From Streptomyces candidus (lineage in GTDB: Bacteria > Actinomycetota > Actinomycetes > Streptomycetales > Streptomycetaceae), in contig NZ_JACHEM010000007.1 of assembly GCF_014207445.1 (NCBI RefSeq), positions 186,001 through 250,000 of the forward strand: DNA of 64,000 bases. Reading direction: 5' to 3'. The translations under genes and the position numbers were made by a program. Of the stretch, positions 1 to 7,947 are shown in pieces; position 1 is the first letter of the stretch; the number at the start of each line of letters is the position of its first letter. Below the pieces are notes generated by a model that was not told the origin of the DNA, did not search any database, and worked only from the letters and a program-made list of their open reading frames with translations.

Positions 1-1
1 C

Positions 2-886
2 ATCACTTCGGACGAGGGGGGCCACCTCCTCGACACCAACCGCGGACCGCTGCGCACCCGCCACCTCGTCAACGCCGCCGGTCTTCGCGCCGACGACGTC
101 GACCGCCTGCTCGGCATCCGGGACTTCACCGTCACCCCGCGCCGCGGTCAGCTCCTCGTCTTCGCCAAGCCGTCCCGCGCGCTGGTCCGGCACATCCTGC
201 TCCCGGTGCCCACCGCACTCGGCAAGGGAGTCCTGATCACCCCCACCGTCTTCGGCAACGTACTCCTGGGTCCGACCGCCGAAGACCTCACCGGCCACCC
301 GGACGCGAAGAGCGCCCACCACACGACCCCGGAGGGCATCGCGACCCTCCTGGAGCACGGACGCCGCCTGATGCCCGCTCTCCTCGACACCGAGGTCATC
401 ACCTCGTACGCGGGTCTGCGCGCCGCCACCGAACACGACGACTACCGCATCCGCGCCCACCCGGACCGCCGCTGCGTGACCGTCGGCGGCATCCGTTCGA
501 CCGGCCTGAGCGCCTCCATGGGCATCGCCGCGTACGTCGTCGGACTGCTCAAGGAGACCGGGCTGCAAGTGACCGGCGCACCGAATGACTTGGAGCCGGT
601 GCGCATGCCCAACATCGGCGAGGCGTTCCCCCGCCCCCACCAGCGCCCCGATCTCATCGACCGGGACCCGGCGTACGGCGACATCGTCTGCCCCTGCGAA
701 CGCGTCACCCGCGGCGAGATCCGCGACGCCCTCACAGCCACGGTCCCGGCCCGCTCCCGGGGCGGTCTGCGGCGTCGTACCCGGGTGGAATCCGGACACT
801 GCCGGGGCGCCGAGTGCGGTGCCACCGTCCGTACCCTGTTCGAGCGGGCCCGCGCGACGGCCGAGCGGGCCCGCGAAACCGGCTAG
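2..886 (+). CDS. FAD-dependent glycerol-3-phosphate dehydrogenase-like protein (5' truncated)
   Basis: The window opens inside this gene; 294 codons remain before the stop. The sequence matches the C-terminal part of GlpA-type or DadA-like FAD oxidoreductases: a substrate/FAD region containing RGQLLVF and GGIRSTGLSAS, then a BFD-like [2Fe-2S] domain. The four cluster cysteines are visible as CPC near residues 225-227 and CRGAEC close to the C terminus. Family members oxidise glycerol 3-phosphate or a related polyol phosphate and pass electrons through FAD and the iron-sulfur cluster. The missing N terminus should carry the Rossmann FAD motif. The gene converges on the flavin oxidoreductase downstream. 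Exact substrate is not certain; a D-amino-acid or 2-hydroxyglutarate oxidase is possible but less likely given the C-terminal Fe-S domain. Confidence 0.75.
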   Translation: MTSDEGGHLLDTNRGPLRTRHLVNAAGLRADDVDRLLGIRDFTVTPRRGQLLVFAKPSRALVRHILLPVPTALGKGVLITPTVFGNVLLGPTAEDLTGHPDAKSAHHTTPEGIATLLEHGRRLMPALLDTEVITSYAGLRAATEHDDYRIRAHPDRRCVTVGGIRSTGLSASMGIAAYVVGLLKETGLQVTGAPNDLEPVRMPNIGEAFPRPHQRPDLIDRDPAYGDIVCPCERVTRGEIRDALTATVPARSRGGLRRRTRVESGHCRGAECGATVRTLFERARATAERARETG

Positions 887-1009
887 TCCGAGGCCGCGCC
901 GCGCGTCAGCCGGCAGAGATCACGATGCCGGCGGTGCCACAGCCGGCCGGACCACCCGGGGGACCGCCCCGCCGAGGCCGACGCCGACCGGCACACTCGT
1001 GGCACCGCC

Positions 1010-1912
1010 TTACCCCGCAGCCGACTGTGCCGCCCGGGGCACGAGAGCCCTCACTTCCCCCGCCACGAAGCGCACGAAGCCCTCCGGGTCCGGTTCGTCC
1101 GCCGTCGGTTGCAGCACCACCGTGTCCGCCCCCGCGTCCGCCAGCTGCTGCACGGCCCGCGCGACCGCTCCGGCGTCACCGGCAACGCCGAGGTCCGGCA
1201 CGGACTCCCGGCCCTCGCGGACCAGTTCGGCCCGCAGCCGGTCCGCCGCGCCGGCGCCGGTCGCCGTCAGCAGGTAGACCACCACCTTGTGGCGCCCCCG
1301 CGCCGTGCGGCCCGCCGCCGCCCGGCCCTCCTCGATCAGCAGGCGCGCCCGGCGCACCCCGTCGGGAGAGGCCGACGCGTCCAGGACCGTTCCGTCCGCG
1401 GACTCGCCGGACAGCCGCAGCGTGCGCGGCCCGACACCCCCGGCCAGCACCTGCGGCACCCCGGCCGGCGGCCAGTCCAGCGCCACCTTGTCGAGCCGTA
1501 CGTACTGGCCGTCGGCCGTCACCTGCTCGCCCCGCAACAGCGCCCGCATCGCGTCCAGGTACTCGCGCAGCAGCGTAAGCGGCGAAGCGGGCCGCACGCC
1601 GACCTGTGCCATCCAGTCCTGCACGCCGTGCCCCACGGCGAGCGTCACGCGGCCGGGGAAGAGCCGGTGCAGGGTCGCCGCCTCCATCGAGGTCAGCGCC
1701 ACATTCCGCAGCGGCACCGGCAGCAGGCCCACGCCCACGTGCAGCCGCTCCGTCCACGCGAGGGCGGCGGACGCGGCGGCGATGCCGCTCTCCAGGAAAC
1801 AGTCCTCCCAGAGCCACAGTTCCTCCAGCCCCGCCTCCTCTGCTGCCCGTACGAGAGGACGGAGCCGTTCGGGAGCCAGCTGAGGACGGAAGACCGCGCC
1901 GAGAGTCGTCAT
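1010..1912 (-). CDS. LLM-class F420/FMN-dependent oxidoreductase
   Basis: A 300-residue protein of the luciferase-like monooxygenase (bacterial luciferase/F420-reductase) fold. It has the family N-terminal beta-strand with FRPQ, the EELWLWEDC segment, the GVGLLPVPLRN and AATLHRLFPGR stretches, VTLAVGHGVQDW, and the cofactor-phosphate-binding VLAGGVGPRTL loop. Members use reduced FMN or coenzyme F420 to reduce or oxygenate small molecules; the substrate cannot be told. The start is placed at the ATG giving MTTLGAVF, because it matches the family N terminus and a GGA-rich Shine-Dalgarno sequence lies 10-12 bases upstream. A longer frame upstream lacks similarity. The gene converges with the truncated dehydrogenase to its left and diverges from the phosphotransferase to its right. 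Confidence 0.8.
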   Translation of the reverse strand: MTTLGAVFRPQLAPERLRPLVRAAEEAGLEELWLWEDCFLESGIAAASAALAWTERLHVGVGLLPVPLRNVALTSMEAATLHRLFPGRVTLAVGHGVQDWMAQVGVRPASPLTLLREYLDAMRALLRGEQVTADGQYVRLDKVALDWPPAGVPQVLAGGVGPRTLRLSGESADGTVLDASASPDGVRRARLLIEEGRAAAGRTARGRHKVVVYLLTATGAGAADRLRAELVREGRESVPDLGVAGDAGAVARAVQQLADAGADTVVLQPTADEPDPEGFVRFVAGEVRALVPRAAQSAAG

Positions 1913-2106
1913 GGCCCCCATTCCTACCCGCCGACTCCCGCACGGGCAACGGGGATTCAGGGCGAGGCCTACGGACTCGCGGCCGGGCCGCCCGCGGGTC
2001 CGCACCGTCGGCAGCTCGGCACCGGGGCCAGGGGCTGTCGCCGCCGAGCGCGGCCGGACGCCAGAACGGTTGCCGCCGTGCCGATCACCGGTTTAACGTC
2101 CGCTTC

Positions 2107-3030
2107 ATGCTGCCCGAGGCGAACACCCAGGAAGAGTGGGACGCCCTCGTCCTCGACGAGGCGACCATGCGGCCGGGTGTCGCGGACCTGGCCACCCGCC
2201 TCGGCCTCGCGGGAGCCTCGCTCACCCGGTACGCGGCGGGCTCGCTGCCCGTCTACGCGGTCGGCGAGGACCACGTGCTCAAACTGTTCCCCGGAGTCGA
2301 CGCCGCCGACGCCGTCGTCGAGTCCCGGGTCCTGTCCCACCTCCAGGGCCGGCTTCCGGTGCGCACCCCCGAGCTGCACGACTGCGGAACGTACGAGAAC
2401 GGCTGGCGCTACGTCCTGATGGGCCGACTCCCCGGCGAGGACCTCTCCCTGGCCTGGCCGCGGAGCGCGGAGGCCGACCGGCAGCGGATCGTCACCGAGG
2501 CGGGCGAGGCACTCGCCGCACTGCACGCCCTGGACCCCGCACCGCTCGCCGACACGCTCGGCCCCGGGGACTGGAACGCCTTCCTCGCCCGGCAGCGGTC
2601 GGGCGCCGTCGAGCGCCAGCGCTCCCGCAAGCTGCCCGAGGAATGGACCGCGCGGATCCCGGACTTCCTCGGTTGCGTGCACCTGCCCGCCGATCCGCCA
2701 CGCGTTCTGCTGCACACCGAACTCATGCGCCAGCACCTCGTGGTCGACCCGCAGACCTGGCAGCTCACGGGCCTCTTCGACTTCGAGCCCGCCATGATCG
2801 GCGACCCGGCGTACGACCTCGTCGCCGTGGGCCTCTTCCTCACCCGCGGCGAGCCGGGGCTGATGGGCCGCTTCCAGAAGGCGTACGGCGCCGCCTTCGA
2901 CCCGCGTCTGCTTCTGACGTACGCCCTGCTGCACGTCTACTCGAACTTCACCTGGTACTTCCGAGAACTCCCCGAGCCACCCGAGCCGACCTGGGACTCC
3001 GTCGCCGAAACCTGGTTCGGGACCGTGTGA
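2107..3030 (+). CDS. APH-family phosphotransferase with altered catalytic loop
   Basis: A 307-residue protein with the aminoglycoside phosphotransferase/choline kinase fold. The N lobe has YAVGEDHVLKLF (nucleotide-binding lysine) and YVLMGRLPGEDL (hinge). The C lobe has HTELMRQHLVV followed by LFDFEPAMIGDPAYDL. In active enzymes the catalytic loop reads HxDxxxxN; here the aspartate is Glu and the asparagine is His, while the metal-binding DFE and the DPAYDL tail are intact. It may phosphorylate a small metabolite or may have lost kinase activity. The ATG start gives the usual family length. It stands alone between a divergent flavin oxidoreductase and a long spacer, so the neighbours do not reveal a substrate. 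Confidence 0.72.
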   Translation: MLPEANTQEEWDALVLDEATMRPGVADLATRLGLAGASLTRYAAGSLPVYAVGEDHVLKLFPGVDAADAVVESRVLSHLQGRLPVRTPELHDCGTYENGWRYVLMGRLPGEDLSLAWPRSAEADRQRIVTEAGEALAALHALDPAPLADTLGPGDWNAFLARQRSGAVERQRSRKLPEEWTARIPDFLGCVHLPADPPRVLLHTELMRQHLVVDPQTWQLTGLFDFEPAMIGDPAYDLVAVGLFLTRGEPGLMGRFQKAYGAAFDPRLLLTYALLHVYSNFTWYFRELPEPPEPTWDSVAETWFGTV

Positions 3031-3638
3031 CAGCCCACAGCGTGTGCAGGCCGACGCCGCGCAAGGCCGGTGTCGCGCGAAAGCGGGGCGACACGGACGT
3101 CCCTTCGCCGCCAAGCGTTGTTGACACCCCACCGGCGCGTACACGGCATGCGGACGCCGTTCGACCCGGGCGGAACCGGTGCTCCGACCCGCCGGAGGTT
3201 CCCAGGTGGGCCCCGCGGCTGCCGGCACATTCGAACAGAGCCACCCGGCGGACGCGGATCGCGGCGGGCGCCCCCAGCGCACTTCGCGGCGTGCACAGGG
3301 CGCGGAACCCGACGGGACGGGCGGGTAAGGGACATACGGTTTCGAACATGGGGCTCATGACAAGGGCAAAATCCGCCAGAGCGCCGTCCGTGCGAGGACG
3401 CCGACACCATGCGGAGCCCCTCGGTGGCTCCCAGAAGACGTCCGCGCACCGGAACGACGTATTCAGCGGGGCCCGTGCCGCCGATGGCAAGGGGGGTGCG
3501 GGTAAAGATCCGCCCCGCCAACCCCGCGCGCCCCTCAGGGATCATCCACGGCGCGCCGAGGGCCCGGATCCCGGCATTCCGCCGCGTCCGGACCCCCGGC
3601 GCTCAACGGGCGTCAGCTGTCATGCAGTTGCATCGTTA
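3031..3638. other. Intergenic region without recognisable gene
   Basis: About 600 bases between the phosphotransferase and the terpene synthase promoter. Open frames exist on both strands, as expected at this GC content, but their products are Arg/Pro/Gly-rich and resemble no family. They show no consistent GC bias at third codon positions. A TTGACA hexamer at 3121-3126 has no convincing partner. Confidence 0.6.
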
Positions 3639-3666
3639 TTGACGATCGGACATGGGCATATAGGAC
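3639..3666 (+). promoter_or_regulatory. Probable vegetative promoter of the terpene synthase
   Basis: TTGACG at 3639-3644 and TAGGAC at 3661-3666 are separated by 16 bases. This fits the HrdB-type consensus (TTGACR, 16-18 bases, TAGRRT) except for the last base of the -10 element. It leaves a leader of about 50 bases before the ATG at 3726, with the ribosome-binding site AGGGGGA at 3713-3719. Confidence 0.45.
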
Positions 3667-3725
3667 CCAGCGCAGATCAGAACACCGCACCGCACGTTGA
3701 AACCTGGACTCCAGGGGGATTTCCC

Positions 3726-4835
3726 ATGATTGTCGCCTCGGATCACCGGCTTGTTCCGCAATTGCCCAGCGTCCCCTTCTACTGTCCGGTGCCACCCGCC
3801 GCGCACCCGGCGGCGCGGGTGCTGAACGAGCTGACCGTCGACTGGATGTACCGGCAGGACCTGGACACCGACGAGGAGCAGCGCAGCCGGCTCGCCCTCT
3901 GCGACTTCGGCGGCCTCACCGCTGCGACCATGCCCTACGGCAGCCTCGCCCCGCTCACCCTGATGGCCAAGTTCCACGCCGTCCTCTTCTCCCTCGACGA
4001 CGGTGTCTGCGACGAGGCCCGGCCCACCGCAGGGCACCTCGCCCAGGAGACCGCGCGAATAATGCGGGCCGTCGAAGCGCCCGGTGTGCCGTCCCCCGGC
4101 GAGTCACGGCACGCGGCGGCACTGCGCGCGCTGCGCCTGGAGCTGGAGAGGTACGCCACGCCGCGCCAGCTGCGTCGCTGGATCGACGCCATGCGCGTCT
4201 ACACCTCGGGCCTGGTCTGGGAGGCGTCCTGCCGCCGCGCCCCCGGACTGCCGTCGCTGAACGATTACGTCACCCTGTGGATGCAGGCCATCGGCATGGC
4301 CCCCTCCACCGCCATGATGGAGATCGTCGCCGGCTACTCGGTCCCCGACGAGGACCTGGAGGACCCCCGGGTGCGGGCCCTCACCGAAATCACCTGGACC
4401 CTCGTCAGCTGGGACAACGACCTGTACTCGCGCAACAAGGAACTGCTGCGCGCGGGCGACGACCTCAACCTCGTCGACGTCCTGAGCAACGAACTGGACT
4501 GCGGCCCCGAACAGGCACTGGCCCGCGCCGTCGAGATGCGCGACCGGGTCATGGTCCTCTTCCTGCGGCTGCGCGCCCAAGTGCTGAGCGAGGGAGGCGC
4601 CGAACTGCGGCGCTACGTGCAGGACCTGGGGCAGTTCGTGCGCGGGCACCTCGACTGGGCGTCGCGATGCCCCCGTTACACGGTCCCGGCGCCACCCGGC
4701 GCGGCGACCCGCCCCTTCGGCTGGTGGAAGCACCGCCCCGCCGACGACAGCGCGGAGCCGCTGGACCTGCCGACCATCTCCTGGTGGTGGGACCAACTGG
4801 GCGCCCAGCGCGGGGCGGTCCGCCACGCCGCCTGA
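3726..4835 (+). CDS. Class I terpene synthase (terpene cyclase)
   Basis: A 369-residue soluble cyclase of the bacterial class I terpene synthase family. Both metal-binding motifs are present: the aspartate-rich DDGVCDE at residues 91-97 and the NSE/DTE triad NDLYSRNKE at 231-239. The conserved C-terminal Arg-Tyr pair appears in CPRYT. Such enzymes ionise a prenyl diphosphate (usually farnesyl or geranylgeranyl diphosphate) with three Mg2+ ions and cyclise the cation. The CDE ending of the first motif is not the common DDHFDE or DDQLDE form, so I do not assign a product. The ATG at 3726 has a strong AGGGGGA site 6 bases upstream. The gene runs towards a conservon that ends in a P450, a possible tailoring partner, although the two are in separate transcripts. 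Confidence 0.88.
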   Translation: MIVASDHRLVPQLPSVPFYCPVPPAAHPAARVLNELTVDWMYRQDLDTDEEQRSRLALCDFGGLTAATMPYGSLAPLTLMAKFHAVLFSLDDGVCDEARPTAGHLAQETARIMRAVEAPGVPSPGESRHAAALRALRLELERYATPRQLRRWIDAMRVYTSGLVWEASCRRAPGLPSLNDYVTLWMQAIGMAPSTAMMEIVAGYSVPDEDLEDPRVRALTEITWTLVSWDNDLYSRNKELLRAGDDLNLVDVLSNELDCGPEQALARAVEMRDRVMVLFLRLRAQVLSEGGAELRRYVQDLGQFVRGHLDWASRCPRYTVPAPPGAATRPFGWWKHRPADDSAEPLDLPTISWWWDQLGAQRGAVRHAA

Positions 4836-4871
4836 CCGGGGGCGGCACGGCCGGGCCTCCTGGGAGCGGGA

Positions 4872-4903
4872 GCAGGGCGGCCCACCGAGGTGGGCCGCCC
4901 TGC
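4872..4903. terminator. Bidirectional terminator between terpene synthase and P450
   Basis: A perfect 13-bp inverted repeat (4872-4884 with 4891-4903) with a 6-base loop lies in the 79-base gap between convergent genes. GC-rich stems without long U runs are typical Streptomyces terminators. Confidence 0.8.
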
Positions 4904-4914
4904 CGCCCCTTCTT

Positions 4915-6480
4915 CTAGTAGCCGCGCCACCAGCTCGCCAGCTTGCGCCACATCCGCACGGGTGCCGAGCCCCGGCGCTGGCCCGGCACCACTGCGGCGG
5001 GCGGCTCGGACGGCGGTGCCGGCGGCACCGGGCCCGGCTGCTGGACGGACCCGCCCGGCTGCGGGGCGGCGGGCGCCGGTACGGGCATCGGCCCGGCCGC
5101 GGCGGCCTGCTGCGGGACGTTCCTCGGCGGCGTGCCGACCTGCCAGTCCTGGCGCGGCTCACCGCGCGGCGTGGGGGCCGTCGGCCCGGACACCTCCTGC
5201 TGCGGACGCGGCGCGAACGAGACCGGCAACTCGATCAGATGACGCGACATCAACGCACTCTGCCACCGCAACTCGTCCTCTTCGCAGGCAAGTTGCAGGT
5301 CGGGAAGGCGCATCAGCAGCGCGTCGACCCCGGTGTCCGCGATGGCGCGCCCGATGTCCTGCCCCGGGCACTCGTGCGGACCGCCGCTGAACGCCAGGTG
5401 TGCCCTGTTGCCCTGCATGGACGCGTGCGGGTCGGGGCGCACCACCGGGTCCGTGTTGGCGGCGGCGATGCCGATGAGCAGGGCGTCACCCGCCTTGATC
5501 TTCTGCCCGCCGAGCTCGGAGTCCCCGGCGGCCCAGCGGCCGAGGATGTTGGTGAACGGCGGCTCGTCCCAGAGTGTCTGCTCGACCGCCTCCGGCAGCG
5601 TCATGTGACCGCCGCTGAGCTGGGCGCGGAAGCGCGGGTCGGTGAGCACCATGCGCAGTACGTTGGCGATCAGGTTGGCGGTCGTCTCGAACGCGGCGAT
5701 CAGCACCAGCCGCAGGTGCTGGGCGACCTCGTCGTCGGTCAGCGCGGCCGGATGCTCCACCACCCAGGTGGCGAAGTCCTCCTGCGGTTCGGCCCGGCGT
5801 CGGGCGACCAGCCGGTACAGCGCGGCCATCACGTACTCGTTGCTGGCGATCGCGGTCTCGGTGCCCTTGATCAGGTCCCGTGCCGCCTGCACCAGCTTCT
5901 CGTCGTACTCCTCGGGCATGCCGATGATCTGGCACATCACCATCATCGGCAGGTGCTCGGCGAACCGGCTGACCAGATCGGCGTGCCCGTCCTCGCAGAA
6001 GTCGTTGACGAGACGGTTACTGAACCGGTTGATGAAGCGGCGTACGCCCCGGTGGTCGATGCGCGCGATGGAGTCGGTGATCGCGCCGCGCTGGCGCTCG
6101 TGCTCCGCGCCGTCCTGGAAGACGCAGATCGGCTGGTGCACGAAGATCGGGGCGAGCGGGTTGGTCATCGTGACGGTGCCGTCCTGGAGCAGCCGCCAGC
6201 GGCGCGAGTCCCGGGAGTACAGGGACGGGGTACGCGTCATGTGCAGGTTCTCGCTGTGGCCCAGGACCAGCCAGGCGGGGACGTCCTCGTTGAGCAGGAC
6301 GGGGGCGACCGGGCCGTGCTCGGCGCGCAGCTTCTCGTACAGACCCATCGGGTCCTTCTCGTGCGCGGGGCCGTAGATCCGGCGCAGCCCGCCGGGGCCG
6401 AACTCGCCGAGCGCGCCGGACCCGGCGTGCGCCGGGCACTCGGGCGGCGGGGCGGGGGAGGGGTCGAAGGGGGAGGTCAC
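4915..6480 (-). CDS. CYP157-like cytochrome P450 without ExxR, with long C-terminal tail (conservon-linked)
   Basis: A 521-residue P450. The I-helix threonine motif AAFETT (262-267) and the heme loop FSGGPHECPG with Cys371 are intact. The K-helix, which should carry ExxR, reads EQTLW at 300-304, so the otherwise near-universal Arg is missing. This loss is a known hallmark of the Streptomyces CYP157 family. The catalytic domain ends near residue 422. About 100 Pro/Ala/Gln-rich residues follow, ending in a basic Trp-rich peptide (VRMWRKLASWWRGY) that could touch membrane or a partner. The GTG start has AGGAG 6 bases upstream, and the gene begins 36 bases after cvnD, as the last gene of the conservon operon. 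Confidence 0.87.
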   Translation of the reverse strand: MTSPFDPSPAPPPECPAHAGSGALGEFGPGGLRRIYGPAHEKDPMGLYEKLRAEHGPVAPVLLNEDVPAWLVLGHSENLHMTRTPSLYSRDSRRWRLLQDGTVTMTNPLAPIFVHQPICVFQDGAEHERQRGAITDSIARIDHRGVRRFINRFSNRLVNDFCEDGHADLVSRFAEHLPMMVMCQIIGMPEEYDEKLVQAARDLIKGTETAIASNEYVMAALYRLVARRRAEPQEDFATWVVEHPAALTDDEVAQHLRLVLIAAFETTANLIANVLRMVLTDPRFRAQLSGGHMTLPEAVEQTLWDEPPFTNILGRWAAGDSELGGQKIKAGDALLIGIAAANTDPVVRPDPHASMQGNRAHLAFSGGPHECPGQDIGRAIADTGVDALLMRLPDLQLACEEDELRWQSALMSRHLIELPVSFAPRPQQEVSGPTAPTPRGEPRQDWQVGTPPRNVPQQAAAAGPMPVPAPAAPQPGGSVQQPGPVPPAPPSEPPAAVVPGQRRGSAPVRMWRKLASWWRGY

Positions 6481-6516
6481 GGCAACTCCTGTGCGGGAAG
6501 AGAGGTCTGGGGGGCG

Positions 6517-7131
6517 TCAGGCGCGCTGCGCGGCGAGCGTGTGCAGGTAGTGCATCAGGGTCATCAGCACGTCGCGGCTGGACGCCCGCTGCCGGGCGTC
6601 GCAGTTCACCATCGGCACTTCGTCGGGCAGGTCGAGCGCGTGCCGCAGGGCTTCCATCGGGTGGTGCGGGGCGTCCGGGAAGGTGTTCACGGCGACCACG
6701 AACGGCACCCCGCGCTCCTCCAGGCGGCCGATCACGTCGAAGCTGACCTCCAGCCGGCGGGTGTCGACCAGGACGACCGCGCCCAGGGCGCCCTCGAACA
6801 GGCCGTTCCACAGGAACCAGAAGCGCTCCTGGCCGGGGGTGCCGAACAGGTACAGGATCAGCTGTTCGCTGATGCTGATCCGGCCGAAGTCCATGGCGAC
6901 GGTGGTGGCCGTCTTGCCCTCGATCCGGGAGTTGTCGTCCACCCCGATGCTGGCCTGGGTCATGGTCTCTTCGGTGGTCAGCGGGCGGATCTCGGAGACC
7001 GAACCCACCATCGTCGTCTTGCCGACGCCGAACCCGCCGACGATCACCACCTTCACCGCGGCGGTGGCAGTGCTGGGCAGTACGTCCTCGGTCCGGGGGC
7101 CCGTGATGGTGTCAGAGCCGTTGAAGTCCAT
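6517..7131 (-). CDS. cvnD: Conservon small GTPase CvnD
   Basis: A 204-residue Ras/MglA-like GTP/ATP-binding protein. The P-loop is GGFGVGKTT at residues 32-40, with LYLFGTPGQERF as the switch-II region and VAVNTFPDAP in place of the usual NKxD base-recognition motif. CvnD proteins form a membrane-associated complex with CvnA-C and are viewed as bacterial analogues of eukaryotic G-protein systems that affect development and antibiotic production. The ATG overlaps the end of cvnC by 20 bases, so the two are translationally coupled. Confidence 0.9.
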   Translation of the reverse strand: MDFNGSDTITGPRTEDVLPSTATAAVKVVIVGGFGVGKTTMVGSVSEIRPLTTEETMTQASIGVDDNSRIEGKTATTVAMDFGRISISEQLILYLFGTPGQERFWFLWNGLFEGALGAVVLVDTRRLEVSFDVIGRLEERGVPFVVAVNTFPDAPHHPMEALRHALDLPDEVPMVNCDARQRASSRDVLMTLMHYLHTLAAQRA

Positions 7132-7540
7132 GCATCACCGCTTCGAGAAGGGACCGGTCGGGGAGGACGGCGCGGACGATGGGCGCGCGCGATTCGACCA
7201 GTTCGGTAGCGAGCAGGTCGGTCAGCAGCGAGGTGACCACGCTGAAGGGAAGCCGCAGGTACGCGGAGATCTCGGCCACCGACAGCGGGGCCCGGCACAG
7301 CCGCAGGATCGCGGCCTGCTCGGGCTGCACCGTGGGCGAAGGGGTGGAGCAGGCGACGACCATGGTGACGAGGTCGAGCGCGGCCCGGTCGCCGCCGTCG
7401 GGGCCGCCCGTGATCACGTAGAGCCGCTCCGGGTCGCCCTTCTCCGAGCCCGGCTCGGGGACGGGCTCGGAGAAGGGCCCGGAACCGGGCGGGGGGTCGG
7501 GAAGTTTCTCCCGGCGTTCTCGGCGGGGCTGGTGTTTCAT
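7112..7540 (-). CDS. cvnC: Conservon DUF742 protein CvnC
   Basis: A 142-residue DUF742 protein. A charged Pro/Glu-rich N terminus is followed by RLYVITGG, then a winged-helix-like segment (ILRLCRAPLSVAEISAYLRLP) and LLTDLLATELVE. CvnC is the conserved third component of Streptomyces conservons and lies between the roadblock protein and the GTPase. Its ATG overlaps the cvnB stop in an ATGA junction. Confidence 0.9.
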   Translation of the reverse strand: MKHQPRRERREKLPDPPPGSGPFSEPVPEPGSEKGDPERLYVITGGPDGGDRAALDLVTMVVACSTPSPTVQPEQAAILRLCRAPLSVAEISAYLRLPFSVVTSLLTDLLATELVESRAPIVRAVLPDRSLLEAVMHGLQRL

Positions 7541-7947
7541 ACGGTGCGCTGCCCGTCCTGCCGGGGCGGACTGGTCAGGTGGGCTCCGATCCGTACGACC
7601 AGGTCGCGCATCCGCGCGCCCACCATTCCCGCGTCCACCGTCTCGTCGGCGAGGACGGCGAGATAGGCTCCGGCGCCCGCGGCCATCAGGTAGAAGAAGC
7701 CGCCGTCGACCTCGATGACAACCATCCTCATCCGGCCGTCGCTGTCCGGGATCTCCGCGGCGACCGCGGACGCCAGGCTCTGGAGCCCGGCACAGGCGGC
7801 GGCGAGCCGGTCGGCGACATCGGGATCGCCGCCGTGCCGGGCGATGCGGAGGCCGTCCGCGGAGAGCACCACGATCTGGTGGATCTGCGGCACCCCGGTG
7901 GCCAGGTCCTTGAGAATCCAGTCCAAGTTGGCCCGCTGCTGGATCAC
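7537..7947 (-). CDS. cvnB: Conservon roadblock/LC7 protein CvnB
   Basis: A 136-residue roadblock/LC7-domain protein. Typical features are LDWILKDLATGVPQIHQIVVLSADGL, the helix around DRLAAACAGLQSLA and the MVVIEVDGGFFYLM strand. Roadblock proteins act as GTPase-activating or scaffold partners of MglA/CvnD-type GTPases. The start is the GTG at 7947, which overlaps the cvnA stop (GTGA); a longer frame reading through cvnA in another phase is an artefact. Gene order A-B-C-D is the standard conservon order. Confidence 0.9.
   Translation of the reverse strand: MIQQRANLDWILKDLATGVPQIHQIVVLSADGLRIARHGGDPDVADRLAAACAGLQSLASAVAAEIPDSDGRMRMVVIEVDGGFFYLMAAGAGAYLAVLADETVDAGMVGARMRDLVVRIGAHLTSPPRQDGQRTV

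Noticed and set aside
3070..3360. Small plus-strand frame between phosphotransferase and terpene synthase
   Set aside because: Arg/Thr/Pro-rich, no Shine-Dalgarno sequence and no codon-position bias.
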